From Bacillus cereus group sp. RP43 (GTDB lineage Bacteria; Bacillota; Bacilli; Bacillales; Bacillaceae_G), in the NCBI RefSeq assembly GCF_040459645.1, contig NZ_JARVHQ010000001.1:558001-622000 (forward strand): DNA of 64,000 bases, read 5' to 3'. Positions 38,851 through 48,203 of the stretch are shown here, one piece after another (positions within the stretch are counted from its first letter, which is position 1; the number at the start of each line of letters is the position of its first letter). The notes under the pieces were generated by a model, which was not told where the DNA came from, made no database searches, and saw nothing but the letters and a program-made list of their open reading frames with translations. The translations under genes and the position numbers were made by a program.

Positions 38851-39575
38851 TGGGTGTAACGGTGAACGTAACGAGAAAAAAAGGACCATTATATTTACAA
38901 ATAAAAAATATTATTCGTGATCGAATATTACATGGTGTATATGCGATTCATACGAATATTCCTTCAGAACCGCAATTAGAGGAAGAGTTCAAAGTGAGCA
39001 AAATTACAGTTCGTAATGCGATTAAAGAACTCGCTCAAGAAGGATATTTGGAAAAGAAAAGCGGTAAAGGAACGAAAGTGATTCGTAATACTTCTGCGAC
39101 AAAACTGTCGAAGGGTAAGAAATTTACTGAAGTGTTAGTGGAAGAAGGATATAAAGTACAAAAGAAATTGCTAAAGGCAGAAGTGGTTCATAATGAAGAA
39201 GGAACAGTACCGTTTCGATTATTCGGTAAAGAGAGTTTCCGTATTGAACGATTATATGCGTTAAATGATGCGCCGTACATTCATTATACGCACTACTTCT
39301 CAGCGCAAATGGCAAGTACAGATTTATCGGACTTTGATTTACAATCGCTTTACGATTTAGTCGAGGACCGAGGTATACATTTAGAAAACTTCAGAGATGA
39401 ATTCGCAGTTGGATTTGCGCCTAGTTTCGTTGCAGAAGCGTTAAGTGAAAAAGAAGGCGCTGCATTATTAAAACGTATGCGCTATTCTTACGATGAAGTT
39501 GGCGAAGTAATTGAATATAGTGAAGGCTACTACAACACGGAAATGCAGCATTATGTAGTTAATTATGACGTATAA
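38850..39575 (+). CDS. GntR-family (HutC/UTRA) transcriptional regulator
   Basis: 241 residues from GTG 38850 (a GTG at 38862 is an alternative). N-terminal winged helix with PLYLQIKNIIRDRILHG and the recognition segment EEFKVSKITVRNAIKELAQ (~47-66); C-terminal UTRA effector domain. Likely senses a sugar-acid phosphate and controls this operon. Followed by a terminator, so the permease may be transcribed at a lower level. Confidence 0.9.
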   Translation: MGVTVNVTRKKGPLYLQIKNIIRDRILHGVYAIHTNIPSEPQLEEEFKVSKITVRNAIKELAQEGYLEKKSGKGTKVIRNTSATKLSKGKKFTEVLVEEGYKVQKKLLKAEVVHNEEGTVPFRLFGKESFRIERLYALNDAPYIHYTHYFSAQMASTDLSDFDLQSLYDLVEDRGIHLENFRDEFAVGFAPSFVAEALSEKEGAALLKRMRYSYDEVGEVIEYSEGYYNTEMQHYVVNYDV

Positions 39576-39602
39576 AAAAGAGGGTTTTTTCCCTCTTTTT
39601 TA
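39574..39602 (+). terminator. Terminator between regulator and permease genes
   Basis: AAAAAGAGGG-TTTTTT-CCCTCTTTTTTA directly behind the gntR-type gene. Confidence 0.9.
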
Positions 39603-39625
39603 TTATAAAGTAAGGGGAATGAGAG

Positions 39626-40951
39626 ATGGATATATACTTATTAATCGTCACGTTAATTGCGATCGCAATTGTTATTTTAGGAGTATCATGGTGGAAATGG
39701 CATGCATTTATTAGTTTAACAGTTGCTAGTTTGTTTTTAGCTATTATGTCCGGACTGAATTTAACGAAAATAGTGATTGCCTACGAAACTGGTGTTGGTA
39801 GTGTACTAGGGCATTTAGTTGGTATTTTGGCTCTCGGAACAATTTTAGGGAAAATGATGTCTGACTCAGGGGCAGGCATGCAAGTTGCAGATTTCTTCAT
39901 TCGATTTTTCGGCGTAAAGAAACTACCTTGGGCTATGTTATTTGCGGGATTTGTTATAGGGATTCCAGTATTTTTTGAAGTGGGGATCGTCATTTTATTA
40001 CCACTCGTTATCTCAATTCGAAAAACGACGAAGCAAAACATATTATTAATTGCTTTACCTGTCATTGCTGGATTATCTATTGTACATGGGCTAGTGCCTC
40101 CACATCCAGGTGCGATGACTGCAATCGGCATTTATAATGCGAATTTAGGGAAGGTATTATTGTATTCATTAATCATCGCGTTACCAACAGCTATTATCGC
40201 AGGACCGTTATTTGCAAAGTGGGTACATAAGAGAGTTATACCTGAAAATGAACCGGAGCTTGTTCGGGTTACAACTGTATCAACTGATTTACCGAGTCGT
40301 AAAGTTTCATTTTTTATTATTTTACTGCCAGTAGTTTTAATGATTTTATCAGTAGTCGCACCATATATTTCATTACCGAAAAAAATAACTGAATTTTTTG
40401 TATTTATCGGAAGTCCGGTAATCGCTTTACTTATTTCATGTTTCGCAGCGTTTTATTTACTAGGGATAAGACAAGGCATTAATAAAAAGATGATTAAAAA
40501 ATTAACAGATGAAAGTTTACTACCAGTCGGTTCCATTATTTTAATAATCGGTGCAGGCGGTGGATTTAAACAAATATTAATTGAAAGCGGCGTTGGAACA
40601 GCCATCGCTCAAATGGCAGAACATATTTCATTATCACCAATCGTCTTAGCTTTCATGGTAGCTGGCTTAATTCGAATAGCGACCGGATCAGCAACAGTCG
40701 CTTTAACGACAGCAGCAGGAATTGTTTCACCGGTTATTCAGCACATGTCTGGTGTAAATTTGGAGTTGCTTGTTATTGCAACCGGCGCAGGGTCATTAAT
40801 GTTTTCTCACGTAAATGATGCCGGTTTCTGGCTCGTAAAAGAGTATTTAGGATTAACGGTGAAGGAAACATTTAAGACGTGGACGGTACTGGAGACGTTA
40901 TTATCATTTATTGCATTCGGTTTTGCACTTTTATTGAATATGTTTATTTAG
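39626..40951 (+). CDS. GntP-family gluconate/sugar-acid permease
   Basis: 441 residues with about twelve helices. Family motifs include LVPPHPGAM and GSATVALTTAAGIVSP, and the conserved HVNDAGFWLVKEYLGL near the end. Imports gluconate-like acids with protons; here the substrate is probably D-glucosaminate or a related acid. AAGGGGA ribosome site. Lies 24 nt past a terminator. Confidence 0.9.
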   Translation: MDIYLLIVTLIAIAIVILGVSWWKWHAFISLTVASLFLAIMSGLNLTKIVIAYETGVGSVLGHLVGILALGTILGKMMSDSGAGMQVADFFIRFFGVKKLPWAMLFAGFVIGIPVFFEVGIVILLPLVISIRKTTKQNILLIALPVIAGLSIVHGLVPPHPGAMTAIGIYNANLGKVLLYSLIIALPTAIIAGPLFAKWVHKRVIPENEPELVRVTTVSTDLPSRKVSFFIILLPVVLMILSVVAPYISLPKKITEFFVFIGSPVIALLISCFAAFYLLGIRQGINKKMIKKLTDESLLPVGSIILIIGAGGGFKQILIESGVGTAIAQMAEHISLSPIVLAFMVAGLIRIATGSATVALTTAAGIVSPVIQHMSGVNLELLVIATGAGSLMFSHVNDAGFWLVKEYLGLTVKETFKTWTVLETLLSFIAFGFALLLNMFI

Positions 40952-40952
40952 A

Positions 40953-40978
40953 AGATACCTTAATTGGTATCTTTTTTT
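40953..40978 (+). terminator. Terminator after the permease
   Basis: AGATACC-TTAATT-GGTATCTTTTTTT. Confidence 0.9.
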
Positions 40979-41119
40979 GATGAAGCCCAATTCCTAAAAC
41001 AAGCCCGTTTTTATGTAAGCCAAGCTTCCGATTTGCCCTGAAAACATAATATAAATGGAATCCCCTCATTTAGAACAAGAGGAACTTGTTATGAATGATA
41101 CTAAAGGAGGAATAGAGTA

Positions 41120-41314
41120 ATGAGCGAAAAGTGTGAACACAGACATGATGATTGTAACCGCAGACATGGGTGCGGAGGCGGTTTTGCGCTTCTAATCGTA
41201 TTGTTTATTTTATTAATCATTATCGGTGCTAGCTGCTTCGGCGGAGGCGGCGGTTCTTGTGGTTACGGCGGTTATGGTGGCTATGGCGGCGGCTATGGTG
41301 GGTACTGCTGCTAA
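41120..41314 (+). CDS. YjcZ-family small membrane protein
   Basis: 64 residues. The segment GGGFALLIVLFILLIIIGAS (20-39) is the tiny membrane motif of the YjcZ sporulation family, preceded by a His/Cys-rich head (CEHRHDDCNRRHGC) and followed by a Gly/Tyr tail of GGYGGYGG repeats ending CC. Spore-coat or mother-cell expression is typical of relatives. Strong AAAGGAGG site; bidirectional terminator behind. Confidence 0.88.
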   Translation: MSEKCEHRHDDCNRRHGCGGGFALLIVLFILLIIIGASCFGGGGGSCGYGGYGGYGGGYGGYCC

Positions 41315-41327
41315 TTAAAAACTATTG

Positions 41328-41363
41328 AAAATGGCCTTGTGCAATATGCACAAGGCCATTTTA
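41328..41363. terminator. Bidirectional terminator
   Basis: A 15-bp stem AAAATGGCCTTGTGC/GCACAAGGCCATTTT between convergent genes. Confidence 0.95.
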
Positions 41364-41364
41364 T

Positions 41365-43338
41365 TCATATCTTGATATTCTGTGATAATTTATTAATGTA
41401 CAGAGAACGGATTAGGAAGAAGAAAATAATCTCGATAATCCCGAACAATGTAAGTATAATGATTAATTCTTTTAATAAAGAAAAAGCAAACATGTTTTGT
41501 AAAAACTGAATCGCAAATATTGTATGAATACCAGCAACGATATAAGGAATGAAAAATAAAATTCCTAATTGAATCGTTGCGGAGCGAAACATTTCTGACT
41601 CAGTTAATCCAAGCTTTGTAATCGTAATGTATTTTTGTTTTTCAATTGTTAAGTCATTATACATACGGAAGTATAAAACACTAGCTGCCCCGATAAAGAA
41701 CATAAAGCCAAGAAATGTCCAAATAAAGAAAGTAGCAATTGAATTGCCTTTACTGTAGTGTAGATCATCCGCGGCTGTAGAAAGGGAAAAAGGGACTCGA
41801 GCATCTTCTTCTTTATGTTTTTCATAAAAATCACGCACATCTTCATTTATAGTACGCGAAATATTTTTTGTCGGAGTAATTGAGTTTTCCCAGTTCTCCA
41901 CAAAATAATTATATAGCGTTATTGTTTCAATATGAGGAATCAAATTATCAATTACAGTATCTTGAATAACAATTAAATGGGGTAATAAAAAAGAAGGCTC
42001 TATCCCTTTATTAATAAATCCTTTAATAGAAAATTCCTTTTTATTTGATCCGATTGTAATTGTATTTTGTTTTGCAAATGGATTTGATACAAGATTTAAG
42101 AGTTCTGGCGAGTAACGAGAAATAATATAAACTTGTGTAGAATCAAGAGTTATTTCTGGTCTCTTTAATTGTTTGGCGAGTATGTTATAGTCACTCATTT
42201 TCATAAGAACAACGTCTTCTTTTAAAGCTGTATCTTTTAATACTGTAGATTTGTATTTATTGTATTGAAAATTAGCATTTGTAAGCTCCTTTTCAATTGT
42301 AGCAATGTGTTTTTGCTCTAATGCATTTTCACCTTTGGTTACGTATGTGAAGGGGAAAGGATATCGTTCTAATATCGAAGCTTTTGTATTGTTATTAGCG
42401 GCAAATAATCCGATGATAATTGTAAATGCAAGTGCGGATAACATAGAAACGATAAAGAGAACATTAATATTACTACGAGTACGGCTAGTTAAATCTGAAA
42501 TCCATAGCATATTTATTTGCTTCATATAAAACTTTCTTCGTCTTTTTAAAATGAAGATAAAGAGAAGAAATGTTTGCGAAAAGAATAAATATGTCCCGAC
42601 TACTACGAGAGGCAAAATAGATAATATAATAAAGACTACAGAGCCATTCTGTACATTTTTTTCTGTTACGTAGCCTTGTGGATAACCGGCGATATAATAA
42701 CATAATGTTAAGCAAATTAAAGCAAATATCGAAATAAGTATAGATGGTTTCTTTTCTTTGTCTCCTTTTTTTGTCCCCTTAATGAGCTGTGTTGTTTTAC
42801 GAGTACGAATGAACATCGGTGTAAACGTAGAAACGATGAAAAATAAAATGATAAACGTTACCGTTGTAACGATAATTGCTTCTGTTGGCCAATATAAATA
42901 GAGGCCTTTTGCATTTGTTAATTTTGAAGTAACGAGTAAGAAAAAGTTAGAAAACACAAGACCGCCTTGAATACCAGCAAAGATAGCTAGTATTCCAATA
43001 ATCATATTCTCAGTAAACAAAAGCCGTTTTAATTGTTTGTGTGAAATACCGAGAACAGTTAAAACGCCAAATTGTTGTTTCCGGACATTTAAAAATGTCC
43101 CGATAGAATATAAGAGAAAGAAGAACGAGAACAAAACGATAACAAACTGTGCCATGCCAGCTAAGTTCATGAGCGGATCTTGTTCCTGCAATTTATTCAT
43201 AATTTGTAAGCGTGGATGATACGCGTATACAGTAAATGAAAAGAAAACCATGATAGAAAAAGCACTACTTACAAAATAAGCGAAATATGCTTTAGAATTA
43301 CGCGAGACATTTTTAAATGCAAATTGCCAAAATGTCAT
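41365..43338 (-). CDS. BceB-type ABC permease C (third paralogue)
   Basis: 657 residues. FtsX/BceB architecture: an N-terminal four-helix FtsX block (~17-180), more helices, a ~200-residue extracellular domain (~315-520) and three final helices. N-terminus MTFWQFAFKNVSRNSKAYFA is shared with the two paralogues at 44107 and 46130. ATG overlaps the ATPase stop by 4 bp, so this permease is the most tightly coupled to it. Likely takes part in bacitracin- or peptide-antibiotic detoxification; the ligand is unknown. Confidence 0.88.
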   Translation of the reverse strand: MTFWQFAFKNVSRNSKAYFAYFVSSAFSIMVFFSFTVYAYHPRLQIMNKLQEQDPLMNLAGMAQFVIVLFSFFFLLYSIGTFLNVRKQQFGVLTVLGISHKQLKRLLFTENMIIGILAIFAGIQGGLVFSNFFLLVTSKLTNAKGLYLYWPTEAIIVTTVTFIILFFIVSTFTPMFIRTRKTTQLIKGTKKGDKEKKPSILISIFALICLTLCYYIAGYPQGYVTEKNVQNGSVVFIILSILPLVVVGTYLFFSQTFLLFIFILKRRRKFYMKQINMLWISDLTSRTRSNINVLFIVSMLSALAFTIIIGLFAANNNTKASILERYPFPFTYVTKGENALEQKHIATIEKELTNANFQYNKYKSTVLKDTALKEDVVLMKMSDYNILAKQLKRPEITLDSTQVYIISRYSPELLNLVSNPFAKQNTITIGSNKKEFSIKGFINKGIEPSFLLPHLIVIQDTVIDNLIPHIETITLYNYFVENWENSITPTKNISRTINEDVRDFYEKHKEEDARVPFSLSTAADDLHYSKGNSIATFFIWTFLGFMFFIGAASVLYFRMYNDLTIEKQKYITITKLGLTESEMFRSATIQLGILFFIPYIVAGIHTIFAIQFLQNMFAFSLLKELIIILTLFGIIEIIFFFLIRSLYINKLSQNIKI

Positions 43339-44087
43339 CCACGTCTTCCTCCCAATAATGCTAGGACATCTAATATTTCTTGATAAAATTTCTCACGGTA
43401 CAATCCGCGGTGTAGTTCATTGTAAAGTTCGCCATCTTTAATGAAAATAACACGGTTACAATAACTTGCTGCAAACGGATCATGCGTAACCATTAAAATC
43501 GTTGCATCTTCTTCTTTGTTTAATTTCGTAAATAATTCCATTACATCAATAGCTGCTTTTGAATCTAAGTTTCCTGTTGGTTCATCCGCAAGTAAAAGAG
43601 AGGGATGATGAATGACAGCACGTGCTACCGCAGTACGCTGTGCTTGTCCTCCTGAAACTTCAAAAATACGTTTGTCCAAAATATGATCAATTCCAAGTTT
43701 CTTTGAAATGTTATCGAGCTTTTCGTCCATTTCTTTTAAAGGAACATTATCTAACGTTAAAGGTAATACGATATTTTCTCCGATTGTTAACGTATCTAGT
43801 AGGTTAAAGTTTTGGAAAACAAATCCTAACTCTTGGCGACGGAAAATAGCCAATTTTTCTCTGCGAAATGTGTGCGGTTTTTTCCCGTTAATCACGACGT
43901 CTCCAGAAGTAGGGGAATCGATTGTGGAAATAACGTTTAAAAACGTAGATTTACCACTTCCAGATGGCCCCATAATTGCGACGAATTCACCTTTATCTAC
44001 GTGTAAATTTATATTTTTTAAAGCGGTATGAGGGACTTTTCCCTCATATACTTTTGAGACGTTTTTTATGTGTAATACTTCTTCCAT
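43335..44087 (-). CDS. ABC transporter ATPase (BceA-like)
   Basis: 250 residues. Walker A GPSGSGKST (~39-47), Q-loop FQNFNLLDTLT, signature SGGQAQRTAVARA and Walker B LLLADEPTGNLDS. I use ATG 44087, with AAAGGTG upstream; an in-frame GTG at 44096 overlaps that site. The only ATPase of the three-permease cluster. The signature reads SGGQAQR instead of the common SGGQQQR. Confidence 0.92.
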   Translation of the reverse strand: MEEVLHIKNVSKVYEGKVPHTALKNINLHVDKGEFVAIMGPSGSGKSTFLNVISTIDSPTSGDVVINGKKPHTFRREKLAIFRRQELGFVFQNFNLLDTLTIGENIVLPLTLDNVPLKEMDEKLDNISKKLGIDHILDKRIFEVSGGQAQRTAVARAVIHHPSLLLADEPTGNLDSKAAIDVMELFTKLNKEEDATILMVTHDPFAASYCNRVIFIKDGELYNELHRGLYREKFYQEILDVLALLGGRRG

Positions 44088-44106
44088 AGTAATCACCTTT
44101 CTACTT

Positions 44107-46062
44107 TTAAAACTTAATATGTTGTGATAATTTTTGCATATAAAAGGAACGAATTAAAAGGAAAAATAAAATTTCAACTGTTCCAAAAATCAACAGTACG
44201 ACTGTAATCTCAGCGAAGAACGAGAGATGTAAAACTTCTTGTAGCATCTTTGTCGCAAACATCGTATGGATCGATGCCATAATGTAAGGCACGAAGAAAA
44301 GAATCGCAAGCTGAATTGTCGCTGAACGTTTCATTTCAGTTTCAGTTAAGCCAATTTTCGTAATCGTTATATATTTTTCTTGCTCATTTGTTAAATCTGT
44401 ATACATTCGGAAGTAAAGAACACTACCAGCACCGATAAAGAAAATAACACCTAAGAAAGTACCAATTAAGAAGAATGAAGCGACATTTAGTTTTGTCTTA
44501 TATAGAGAATCGCTCGCTTCACTTGCATGGAAAGGTGGATGCTCTGCTTGAATAGCTGCATTATCGTTATCGATTTTTGTTATAAACGATGAACCGATAT
44601 TATGTGCTTTTTCCCAATCTGTAACTTTGAAGTTATATACACTCATTTGTTTGGAAACGGTGGATAAGGCTTCTACATTTTCATCAGATAGTATGAGTAC
44701 TTGGTATATTAAGCTGTTTGGGAATGGGCTATAACTTTTATATTCTTTCACTTGTAGTTGTAAATTGTTTTGAGTAAGTGTAAGAGTATTTTTCTTTTCT
44801 TTATTGTGAAGTGTTCCAATAACTTGATCATCTAAGTCTTTCATAAGAATATAAGATTCATTCTTATTCACCGTGAGTTTTTCCAAATTTAACGCCTTAG
44901 CAAGTACATTATAGTCACTTTGTTTAATTGCATAATAGAGCTGCGTGTTATCTTCAGCCGAAGATACTTCATATATATCCGTTTTAAATTTTGTATAAGT
45001 AAAGTGTTCTTCATTAAATTTCTGCTCTAACCAGTTTAAATGTTCATCAGCTAATGTATTTTCAGTATGTGATAAATACGTAAACGGGAAAGGGTTTTTC
45101 CTAATTTCATCAAACTTTGTAAATTTCCCAAAACCGTATAAGAATGTAATCATTGTAAAAGCGAGCGTTGATAGCATCGCTACTATAAAGAGCATATTAA
45201 TATTCGTACGAATGCGCGATGCTAGATCAGAGATCCAAAGCATATTAATTCGTTTCATATAAAACGTTCTTCGCGTTTTTAAAATACGAATAAGTAAAAA
45301 ACTAATTTGTGAAAAGAAAAAGTATGTTCCAGCTGCAATAAGCGATGGAATGACAAATATACTAGAGACGGCATATAAAAGCCCAATGGTATCGCCTAAC
45401 GACATAAAATATAATGGATTGGATTCTAATACATATCCAGTTATTAAGCATGCCGCACCAAATAGAGAGACGAGTACGGATGCTTTTTTTTCTTTTTGTT
45501 GTTTTCCTTCTTTTAAAAGGCGTACGGCTTTTCTCGTACGAATGAGCATCGGTGTAAAAGATGATACGAGAATGAAGAGCCCAAGAAAGATGATGATAGT
45601 TAAAACGATAGCACTTGTAGGCGGATATAAATATAAACCAGGTACGTGTGTAATTTTGGCGGTAACTAATAAAAAGAACTGTGAAAAGACAACTCCAAGT
45701 TGAATGCCAAAAAATATAGAAAGAGCACCAATTAACATATTTTCTATAAATATGAGTCGTTTTAATTGTTTTTGAGATATGCCAAGTACTGTTAAAATCC
45801 CGAACTGTTTTTTTCGTACTTTTAAAAACGTACCGATTGAATACAGTAAAAAGAAAAATGAAAAGAACACAATGACAACTTCTGAAATTGTCATTAATAT
45901 GTTCAGAGAATAATTCACGTCTGTCATATGCAATTTAGGATGAAATAAATAAACTGCAAATGAGAAAAAGATTGCGATGGAGAACGCACTGCTTACAAAA
46001 TAGGCGAAATAAGCTCTGGCGTTCCGCGTCACGTTTTTAAATGCAAACTGCCAAAATGTCAT
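44107..46062 (-). CDS. BceB-type ABC permease B (second paralogue)
   Basis: 651 residues with the same layout as permease A: MTFWQFAFKNVTRNARAYFA start, FtsX block, extracellular domain of ~200 residues (~310-515), and the C-terminal VIFFIGAGSVLYFRMYTDLT. The C-terminal ~120 residues are almost identical to permease A while the extracellular domains differ, pointing to a duplication with divergence of the ligand-facing part. GGAGG ribosome site; 19 nt before the ATPase ATG. Confidence 0.88.
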   Translation of the reverse strand: MTFWQFAFKNVTRNARAYFAYFVSSAFSIAIFFSFAVYLFHPKLHMTDVNYSLNILMTISEVVIVFFSFFFLLYSIGTFLKVRKKQFGILTVLGISQKQLKRLIFIENMLIGALSIFFGIQLGVVFSQFFLLVTAKITHVPGLYLYPPTSAIVLTIIIFLGLFILVSSFTPMLIRTRKAVRLLKEGKQQKEKKASVLVSLFGAACLITGYVLESNPLYFMSLGDTIGLLYAVSSIFVIPSLIAAGTYFFFSQISFLLIRILKTRRTFYMKRINMLWISDLASRIRTNINMLFIVAMLSTLAFTMITFLYGFGKFTKFDEIRKNPFPFTYLSHTENTLADEHLNWLEQKFNEEHFTYTKFKTDIYEVSSAEDNTQLYYAIKQSDYNVLAKALNLEKLTVNKNESYILMKDLDDQVIGTLHNKEKKNTLTLTQNNLQLQVKEYKSYSPFPNSLIYQVLILSDENVEALSTVSKQMSVYNFKVTDWEKAHNIGSSFITKIDNDNAAIQAEHPPFHASEASDSLYKTKLNVASFFLIGTFLGVIFFIGAGSVLYFRMYTDLTNEQEKYITITKIGLTETEMKRSATIQLAILFFVPYIMASIHTMFATKMLQEVLHLSFFAEITVVLLIFGTVEILFFLLIRSFYMQKLSQHIKF

Positions 46063-46087
46063 TCACCTAGCCTCCTAATGGGGTGAA

Positions 46088-46120
46088 GATGAAAAGAGTA
46101 TAAGAAATACCCTTTTCATC
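46088..46120 (-). other. Hairpin between permease genes A and B
   Basis: GATGAAAAG.. / ..CTTTTCATC stem without a T-run; more likely an RNA processing or stability element than a terminator. Confidence 0.45.
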
Positions 46121-46129
46121 AAGTTTGTT

Positions 46130-48109
46130 TTAAATATTTTGTCCACTCGTGTACTGTGATAATTTTTGCATATAAAGTGAACGAATGAATACGAAAAATA
46201 CGATTTCAACGAATCCAAAAATAATAAGAACGGCTGAAACTTCTTTGAACAGAGATAAACCAATTACATCTTGTAGCATTTTTGTTGCGAACATTGTATG
46301 AATGGATGCCATAATGTACGGAACGAAAAATAAAATACTAAGTTGAATGGTTGCAGATCGTTTCATCTCTGTATCTGTTACACCGATTTTAGAAATCGTT
46401 ATATATTTCTCTTGTTCGTTCGTCAAATCCGTATACATTCTAAAGTAAAGAACGCTACCAGCTCCAATGAAGAAGATAACTCCTAAAAATGTCCCGATTA
46501 GGAAGAATGCAGCACTGCCAGATGTTATTTTGTATAACGAACCTGCTGATTCAAAGGGGCGAATAAGAGGTCCTTCATACTGGGATGTATCTCGATCTTT
46601 TTGTACTTTTTCCATAAAATTATCAGCAATTTTATATGTCTGTTCCCAGTTTTGAATTTTGTAATTGTATGCTGATATATGCTTTACGGTGCCAGGTAAG
46701 TTATTTACGATAACATCAGGCAAAACTATCGTTTGATATGAAAAGCCAGCTGGAATTGCATTCACATACTCATAGCCTTTTACTCGTAATTTCGTATTTG
46801 TACTAGAGAGTGTAATGTAATCTCTTTTGTAGCTTTGCTCAAATTCGTTGAATATGGTGATATAAGATGTCCCTGTTAACACATATGCTTCGTTATCATC
46901 CATAAATAGTTGTTTCATTAGTAAAGAATTCGCAAGTTTGTTATAGTCACTTTGCTTAATTGCGTATACATCATTAAAAATGGCTACATCTTTATCTTCT
47001 TTTAGTGGTGTTTCATATATATCAGCTTTTATTTTCTTATAAGAGAAATGCTCTTTTTGTAATTGTTGCTCAAGCCAATTTAAATGCTCTGTAACAAAAG
47101 GGTTCGCATCATAAGAAAAATAAGAAATTGGGAAAGGAGAAGTTCTATTAACTTCTAGCTTAATAAATTTCCCGAATCCATATAGAAACGTAATCATTGT
47201 GAAAGCGATAGTAGATAGCATCGCTACAATAAAAAGCATATTAATATTCGTTCGAATACGGCTTGCTAAATCCGAAACCCAAAGCATATTAATCCGTTTC
47301 ATATAAAATTTTCTTCTTTTCTTTAGAATATAAATGAGTAAGAAGCTAATTTGAGAAAAGAAAAAATATGTTCCGATTGTAACAAGCGTTGGGATAACGA
47401 AAATACTTGAAACCATATATATAACACCTATTTGCGGGCTTATTGATACGAAATATTTAGGATTTCCAGCTAACGCATAACCACCTAATAAACAAATCGC
47501 ACCAAAGAAAGAAACAAGTATGGATGGTTTTCTTTCTTTTTGTTTTCCAACATTGGTTTTTAAAAGGTGTACCGCTTTTTTTGTACGAATAAGCATTGGT
47601 GTGAATGCAGATACAATGATAAAAAGACTAAGGAAAACAATGGTTGTTAAAATAAACGCGTTAGTAGGACCGTATAAATATATTCCTGGAACATGCGTAA
47701 GTTTGGCTGTTACTAATAAGAAAAATTGCGAAAAAACAACTCCAAACTGCATACCGAAAAAGATAGATGAAATCCCGATTAACATATTTTCCATGAAGAC
47801 GAGACGGTGTAATTGTTTTCTCGATATTCCTAAAATGGTCAAAACCCCAAATTGTTTTTTTCTAACTTTTAAAAAAGTACCAATGGAATATAGTAAAAAG
47901 AAGAAAGAGAAAAATACAATTACTACTTCTGAAAATATCATTAATCCTGAAATTTCAGAAGTCATGTCAAAGTTTTGTAATTTCGGATGGAATAAGTAAA
48001 CAGCAAACGAAAAGAACACAGCAATGGAAAAGGAGCTACTTACAAAGTAAGCAAAATAAGCTCTTGAGTTGCGCGTGACGTTTTTAAATGCAAATTGCCA
48101 AAATGTCAT
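46130..48109 (-). CDS. BceB-type ABC permease A (first paralogue)
   Basis: 659 residues. FtsX block (~17-180), helices, extracellular domain (~315-530), and final helices with VIFFIGAGSVLYFRMYTDLT. BceB-type permeases also act as co-sensors for their histidine kinase, and a BceS-like kinase is encoded just upstream. GGAGG ribosome site. Separated from the kinase gene by a hairpin with T-run. Confidence 0.88.
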   Translation of the reverse strand: MTFWQFAFKNVTRNSRAYFAYFVSSSFSIAVFFSFAVYLFHPKLQNFDMTSEISGLMIFSEVVIVFFSFFFLLYSIGTFLKVRKKQFGVLTILGISRKQLHRLVFMENMLIGISSIFFGMQFGVVFSQFFLLVTAKLTHVPGIYLYGPTNAFILTTIVFLSLFIIVSAFTPMLIRTKKAVHLLKTNVGKQKERKPSILVSFFGAICLLGGYALAGNPKYFVSISPQIGVIYMVSSIFVIPTLVTIGTYFFFSQISFLLIYILKKRRKFYMKRINMLWVSDLASRIRTNINMLFIVAMLSTIAFTMITFLYGFGKFIKLEVNRTSPFPISYFSYDANPFVTEHLNWLEQQLQKEHFSYKKIKADIYETPLKEDKDVAIFNDVYAIKQSDYNKLANSLLMKQLFMDDNEAYVLTGTSYITIFNEFEQSYKRDYITLSSTNTKLRVKGYEYVNAIPAGFSYQTIVLPDVIVNNLPGTVKHISAYNYKIQNWEQTYKIADNFMEKVQKDRDTSQYEGPLIRPFESAGSLYKITSGSAAFFLIGTFLGVIFFIGAGSVLYFRMYTDLTNEQEKYITISKIGVTDTEMKRSATIQLSILFFVPYIMASIHTMFATKMLQDVIGLSLFKEVSAVLIIFGFVEIVFFVFIRSLYMQKLSQYTSGQNI

Positions 48110-48152
48110 AGATTATACCTCCGGCTAGAAGATATAGAAGTAGTTGTATTGC

Positions 48153-48187
48153 AAAAAATGTATGAGATTGAGTTCTCATACATTTTG
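48153..48187 (-). terminator. Terminator or attenuator between kinase and permease genes
   Basis: On the minus strand AAAATGTATGAGA-ACTCAA-TCTCATACATTTTTT, a 13-bp stem with a T-run, 17 nt after the kinase stop. It should uncouple the regulator genes from the transporter genes. Confidence 0.85.
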
Positions 48188-48203
48188 CTTGCATATGTTA
48201 CGA

